Source: Gammaproteobacteria bacterium (GTDB taxonomy: Bacteria > Pseudomonadota > Gammaproteobacteria > Pseudomonadales > Azotimanducaceae). Taken from it: DNA of 28,032 bases. Where the stretch lies: the NCBI GenBank assembly GCA_002712135.1, contig PASO01000036.1:1-28032 (forward strand), in the 5' to 3' direction. The position numbers and the translations under genes were made by a program. Position 1 is the stretch's first letter; every line of letters starts with the position of its first letter. The notes beneath the pieces were generated by a model. The model was not told where the DNA came from. It saw only the letters and a program-made list of their open reading frames with translations, and made no database searches. Shown here piece by piece: positions 25,145-28,032 of the stretch.

Positions 25145-25972
25145 ATGAGCAAACAATTACAGCTGCCAACTATTGGTATGGGGATGTGGGCCTATGGTGG
25201 TGGATTAAGTCCCGACCACACAAAAGATGATGTCGAAGTCGCCGCCCTGCAGAACGCATTCGAGATCGGATATCGTCACTTCGATACCGCCGAGATGTAC
25301 GCCTCAGGGCACTCGGAAGAATTATTGGGTCTCGCACTAAAGGACTATGAACGAGATGACTTTATTATTACCAGCAAAGTCAATAAGGAAAACCTTGCTT
25401 ACGATGACCTTCTTGCCGCATGTGATCGCAGCCTTAAATATCTGCAGACGAGCTATATAGATCTCTATCTCATCCACTGGCCTAATCCAGCGATTCCTTT
25501 GGAAGAAAGCTTCCGGGCACTCAATCAGTTGGTGGATTCCGGGAAGATTAGACGCATAGGCGTCAGTAATTTCGATCTACCATTATTAGAACACGCAGCA
25601 GCTTTGTCAGAAACACCTCTCTTCGGCAACCAGGTGCACTACAGCCTACTTTTCCGCAAGCCACAACACGATGGCACCCTGGACTTTTGTAAAGAAAACG
25701 ATATGGTGATTACAGCTTACTGGCCGCTAAAGGACGGATCGGGAATATCCGCACAGTCCAGCGCTGCCCTCAATAATCAAGTGGTAATAGAGATAGCGAA
25801 CAGGATCTCCGCAACACCCGCGCAGGTCGCTATCAATTGGCTGGCGCGACAACCTAACGTCGTCACGATTCCAAAATCCAGTAACGAGCAACGTCAGCAA
25901 GAGAATCTGGCAGCGGGCGATATTGTTATAAGTGAAGAGGATGTAGACAAACTAGACGGGCTAGCAACATGA
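25145..25972 (+). CDS. Aldo/keto reductase
   Basis: A 275-residue NADPH-type (beta/alpha)8 oxidoreductase. The catalytic tetrad is complete: D47 and Y52 (FDTAEMY), K78 (TSKV) and H111 (LIHWP). The phosphate-binding end reads IPKSSNEQRQQENL, as in the prokaryotic AKR5-like reductases that resemble 2,5-diketogluconate reductase. The Shine-Dalgarno is weak (GGGC ahead of an A-run). Its TGA overlaps the next gene's ATG (ATGA at 25969-25972), so the esterase is translationally coupled. It would reduce an aldehyde or ketone, or run in the oxidative direction; the true substrate is unknown. Confidence 0.91.
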   Translation: MSKQLQLPTIGMGMWAYGGGLSPDHTKDDVEVAALQNAFEIGYRHFDTAEMYASGHSEELLGLALKDYERDDFIITSKVNKENLAYDDLLAACDRSLKYLQTSYIDLYLIHWPNPAIPLEESFRALNQLVDSGKIRRIGVSNFDLPLLEHAAALSETPLFGNQVHYSLLFRKPQHDGTLDFCKENDMVITAYWPLKDGSGISAQSSAALNNQVVIEIANRISATPAQVAINWLARQPNVVTIPKSSNEQRQQENLAAGDIVISEEDVDKLDGLAT

Positions 25973-27417
25973 CAACAATTGACACACGCCTTGGTAAAGT
26001 CCTAGGAATCGATCACAGCACTAGCCATACTTTCTTGGGTATCCGATATGGCAAGCCGCCCTCGCGGTTTATGCCTCCAGTCGCCGCAGACGGATGGAAC
26101 GATATCCTTGATGCGACTGCTTACCCTACCAGACCAATACCCGGAAAGGCGCTTGGTTCCATGGGCCAGACAGTCCCGGGAGAACCAAGTGAGGACTGCC
26201 TGTTCCTAAACATCTATACACCATCCACAAAAGGCGCGCCCAGACCCGTTATGGTCTGGATACATGGTGGCGGCTTTGCGAACGGCAGTGCCAACGAATA
26301 TGACGGAAGGGTACTGGCAAGCCAGGGAGATGTGGTGGTTGTCATCATCAACTATCGGTTAGGTCCGTTCGGATTTACCGACTTATCACCACTGGGTGAG
26401 GAACTTGAAGGATCCGTTTCCAACGGTTACCGAGACATGATCCTCGCGCTTGAGTGGATACGAGACAATATCACCGACTACGGTGGTAACGCCGATAACG
26501 TCACGATCTTCGGAGAGTCTGCCGGCGGTATTGCAGTACTGGGGCTCAATGCTGCACCCGCAGCAGACGGTCTGTTCCATAAAGCAATAGCCCATAGCCC
26601 AAACGGACCGCAATGGCCGGGAGGTGACAAGACGGGAGAGATGGCAGAAAAACTTGACGTCGACCAATCAGAACTACTTGATAAGCTGCGCGGAATGTCA
26701 ACGCAGGAAATCATCAAAGCAGGACTACCTGTAGGTCATGCAATCGATGGAACCGTGGTAACCCGCCCCTTTAACGAAGCAATCCTGGAGAAAGGCAAAA
26801 ACGGCGTGCCGATTATCGTCGGCACCAACCGAACAGAAGGGACATTATTTACACCACCTGACTCCAATGACGAAGATATCGAGCGATACCAAAACATGCT
26901 GCCAGGAACAGCAAAGTCGGTAGATTCAGATCCAAAACGCTATGTCGATGGCATTCGAGCCGCGTACCCGGAGCAGAATGCAAAAAGGCTATTCGAGATT
27001 GTTATGACGGATAGTTTCCGTCGGATCGCTGTAGAGATCGCCGAAAGTGCATCCCAAGCTGGGGCCGGGAGTTGGTTGTACCGTTTCGACCTTCCAACCA
27101 CGCTGGAATACAACGGGAAATTGACCGAATCCATGCATGCGTGCGAGATGGCATTTACATTTAACTCATACGCAGATTCTGATTGCATCGTCTTCGCCGT
27201 TTACGACCCTGACCTACCTGAAGTTAGGAGACTTGCCGGACAGTGGTCCGGCACGCTAACGCGATTCGCCTGGACCGGCGACCCCAATGGGGCCGGGCTA
27301 CCCGAATGGTCACAATATAAAGAGGGCAGCCGTCTGGTCATGCATCTAGATGCAACAAGCCATGTGTCTGACGATCCAGATAAGATTCATAGGGAGCTTT
27401 GGGTTGCCGCGTCCTGA
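25969..27417 (+). CDS. Type-B carboxylesterase (alpha/beta hydrolase)
   Basis: A 482-residue serine esterase. The signature EDCLFLNIYTP is present, the oxyanion hole is HGGGF (99-103), the nucleophile is S184 in GESAGG, the acid is E290 in NRTEG, and the base is H390 in MHACEMAF. This triad matches the acetylcholinesterase/para-nitrobenzyl-esterase fold. It is somewhat shorter than the usual 500-550 residues. No signal peptide is visible, so the enzyme is cytoplasmic. It is coupled to the aldo/keto reductase by ATGA overlap. With a BVMO nearby, hydrolysis of the resulting ester is an attractive role, but it is not in the same operon. Confidence 0.92.
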   Translation: MTTIDTRLGKVLGIDHSTSHTFLGIRYGKPPSRFMPPVAADGWNDILDATAYPTRPIPGKALGSMGQTVPGEPSEDCLFLNIYTPSTKGAPRPVMVWIHGGGFANGSANEYDGRVLASQGDVVVVIINYRLGPFGFTDLSPLGEELEGSVSNGYRDMILALEWIRDNITDYGGNADNVTIFGESAGGIAVLGLNAAPAADGLFHKAIAHSPNGPQWPGGDKTGEMAEKLDVDQSELLDKLRGMSTQEIIKAGLPVGHAIDGTVVTRPFNEAILEKGKNGVPIIVGTNRTEGTLFTPPDSNDEDIERYQNMLPGTAKSVDSDPKRYVDGIRAAYPEQNAKRLFEIVMTDSFRRIAVEIAESASQAGAGSWLYRFDLPTTLEYNGKLTESMHACEMAFTFNSYADSDCIVFAVYDPDLPEVRRLAGQWSGTLTRFAWTGDPNGAGLPEWSQYKEGSRLVMHLDATSHVSDDPDKIHRELWVAAS

Positions 27418-27420
27418 CAG

Positions 27421-28032
27421 CTATTGTGGCTTAGAATGCGATAGCAACCAGTTATAAATCTCGGGATTGTTGTAGGTTCCCGTCCATGAATCGTGATCCG
27501 CATTCGCATAGGTTGTGAACTGGACGCTGCAGCCCGCCTCGCGAAGTAATTTGACCATACGCACTGAGTCGTCGACAGGAATTACGGAATCCATTGCACC
27601 GTGAAAGCACCAGATCGGCAGGTCCTTAAAGTTTTCTGGATTGACGCGAAGGAATGGTCAACAAATCGGAATAGCCGCAGCCAATCTATCTGATATCTGG
27701 TTGGCTAAATCCCAGGTTCCCCACCCGCCCATGCTAAGCCCGCTGAGATACACTCGTGATGTGTCAATGTTGAAGTCATTAAGCACCTTGTCCAGAAGTG
27801 TCGTTAAGTTCAGGGCGTTCCACCTTTCTCCCGAGGGACACTGGGGACAGACGGTCACAAAAGGCAGCTCCGCGCCGTCTTCTATATATTTCGGTAACGC
27901 AATTCGCGCCATCCAATCTAGGTCGTTGCCGCGCTCACCAGCGCCATGGAGAAAATACAACATCGGGTAATCTCTCCCCGAAGCGTCATAGTCGGCAGGA
28001 AGATATACACGATAGGGAATGGAAATGTCGAC
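27421..28032 (-). pseudogene. Alpha/beta hydrolase (esterase/peptidase type) interrupted by an in-frame TGA; 5' end beyond the window
   Basis: The frame is open from the right edge: PYRVYLPADYDASGRDYP, then LYFLHGAGERG (oxyanion region), VCPQCPSGERW, and the nucleophile GLSMGGWGTWDLA. It meets TGA at 27658-27660 right after AAAIPIC. The same frame continues without another stop to TAG 27421-27423, giving DLPIWCFHGAMDSVIPVDDS (catalytic Asp) and NADHDSW (catalytic His). Related hydrolases usually have a glycine-rich segment where the stop falls, so a small deletion or substitution is likely. Nucleophile and Asp/His are separated, so neither piece should be active. It ends three bases from the convergent carboxylesterase stop. 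A sequencing error is the main alternative. Confidence 0.72.

Noticed and set aside
27658..27660. TGA in the alpha/beta hydrolase read as selenocysteine.
   Set aside because: The family has no known selenocysteine at this site, a glycine-rich segment is expected there, and no SECIS-type hairpin was evident by eye just after it.
1..28032. Search by eye for CRISPR arrays, tRNA or rRNA genes, phage genes and insertion sequences.
   Set aside because: No regularly spaced repeats, cloverleaf-like sequences, integrase or transposase motifs were seen. Only gene remnants and short palindromic repeats were found.

Overview
This window looks like accessory DNA from a Gram-negative bacterium, most plausibly a marine or host-associated gammaproteobacterium. 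The evidence is a TonB-dependent outer-membrane receptor with a TonB box of the type common in Gammaproteobacteria and sphingomonads, exported ABC solute-binding proteins with signal peptides, ordinary Shine-Dalgarno sites and roughly balanced GC. Taxonomy is inferred from protein style only. There are no rRNA or tRNA genes, no CRISPR array, no integrase and no intact transposase.

Layout. (a) 1-2184, + strand: a possible gene tail, then a glutathione-transferase-like protein translationally coupled to a short-chain dehydrogenase (SDR). (b) 2302-8555, - strand: an eroded MFS transporter, then a complete peptide-type ABC importer (two ATPases, two permeases, one large binding protein). (c) 8629-9508: repeat-rich intergenic DNA and a TetR-type regulator, divergent from (d) 9610-11854, + strand: a zinc-type medium-chain dehydrogenase and a second GST-like paralogue. 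(e) 11877-15288, - strand: a luciferase-like oxidoreductase, an SDR, an enolase-superfamily protein and a truncated sodium:solute symporter. (f) 15454-18181, + strand: a phytanoyl-CoA-dioxygenase-like (PhyH) protein and a Baeyer-Villiger monooxygenase (BVMO). (g) A second, distinct PhyH protein (- strand) divergent from the TonB-dependent receptor (+ strand, 19671-22088). (h) 22264-25023, - strand: an SDR and a second copy of the ABC binding protein. (i) 25145-27417, + strand: an aldo/keto reductase coupled to a type-B carboxylesterase. (j) 27421-28032, - strand: an alpha/beta hydrolase interrupted by an in-frame stop and running off the window.

Taken together the genes read as an uptake-and-degradation island for one or more small organic compounds. 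The TonB receptor and the ABC importer with two alternative binding proteins would bring substrate in. The dehydrogenases, PhyH hydroxylases, BVMO and esterase supply the classical chemistry alcohol -> ketone -> ester/lactone -> acid plus alcohol. The substrate cannot be read from sequence. Two features recur: each GST-like protein sits beside a dehydrogenase, and the binding protein is duplicated without its permease. Three gene remnants and at least three copies of a dispersed CATCCTGAGCG-type palindrome indicate past rearrangement. All start sites, residue numbers and motifs were read by eye; family names come from motif recognition, not database search.
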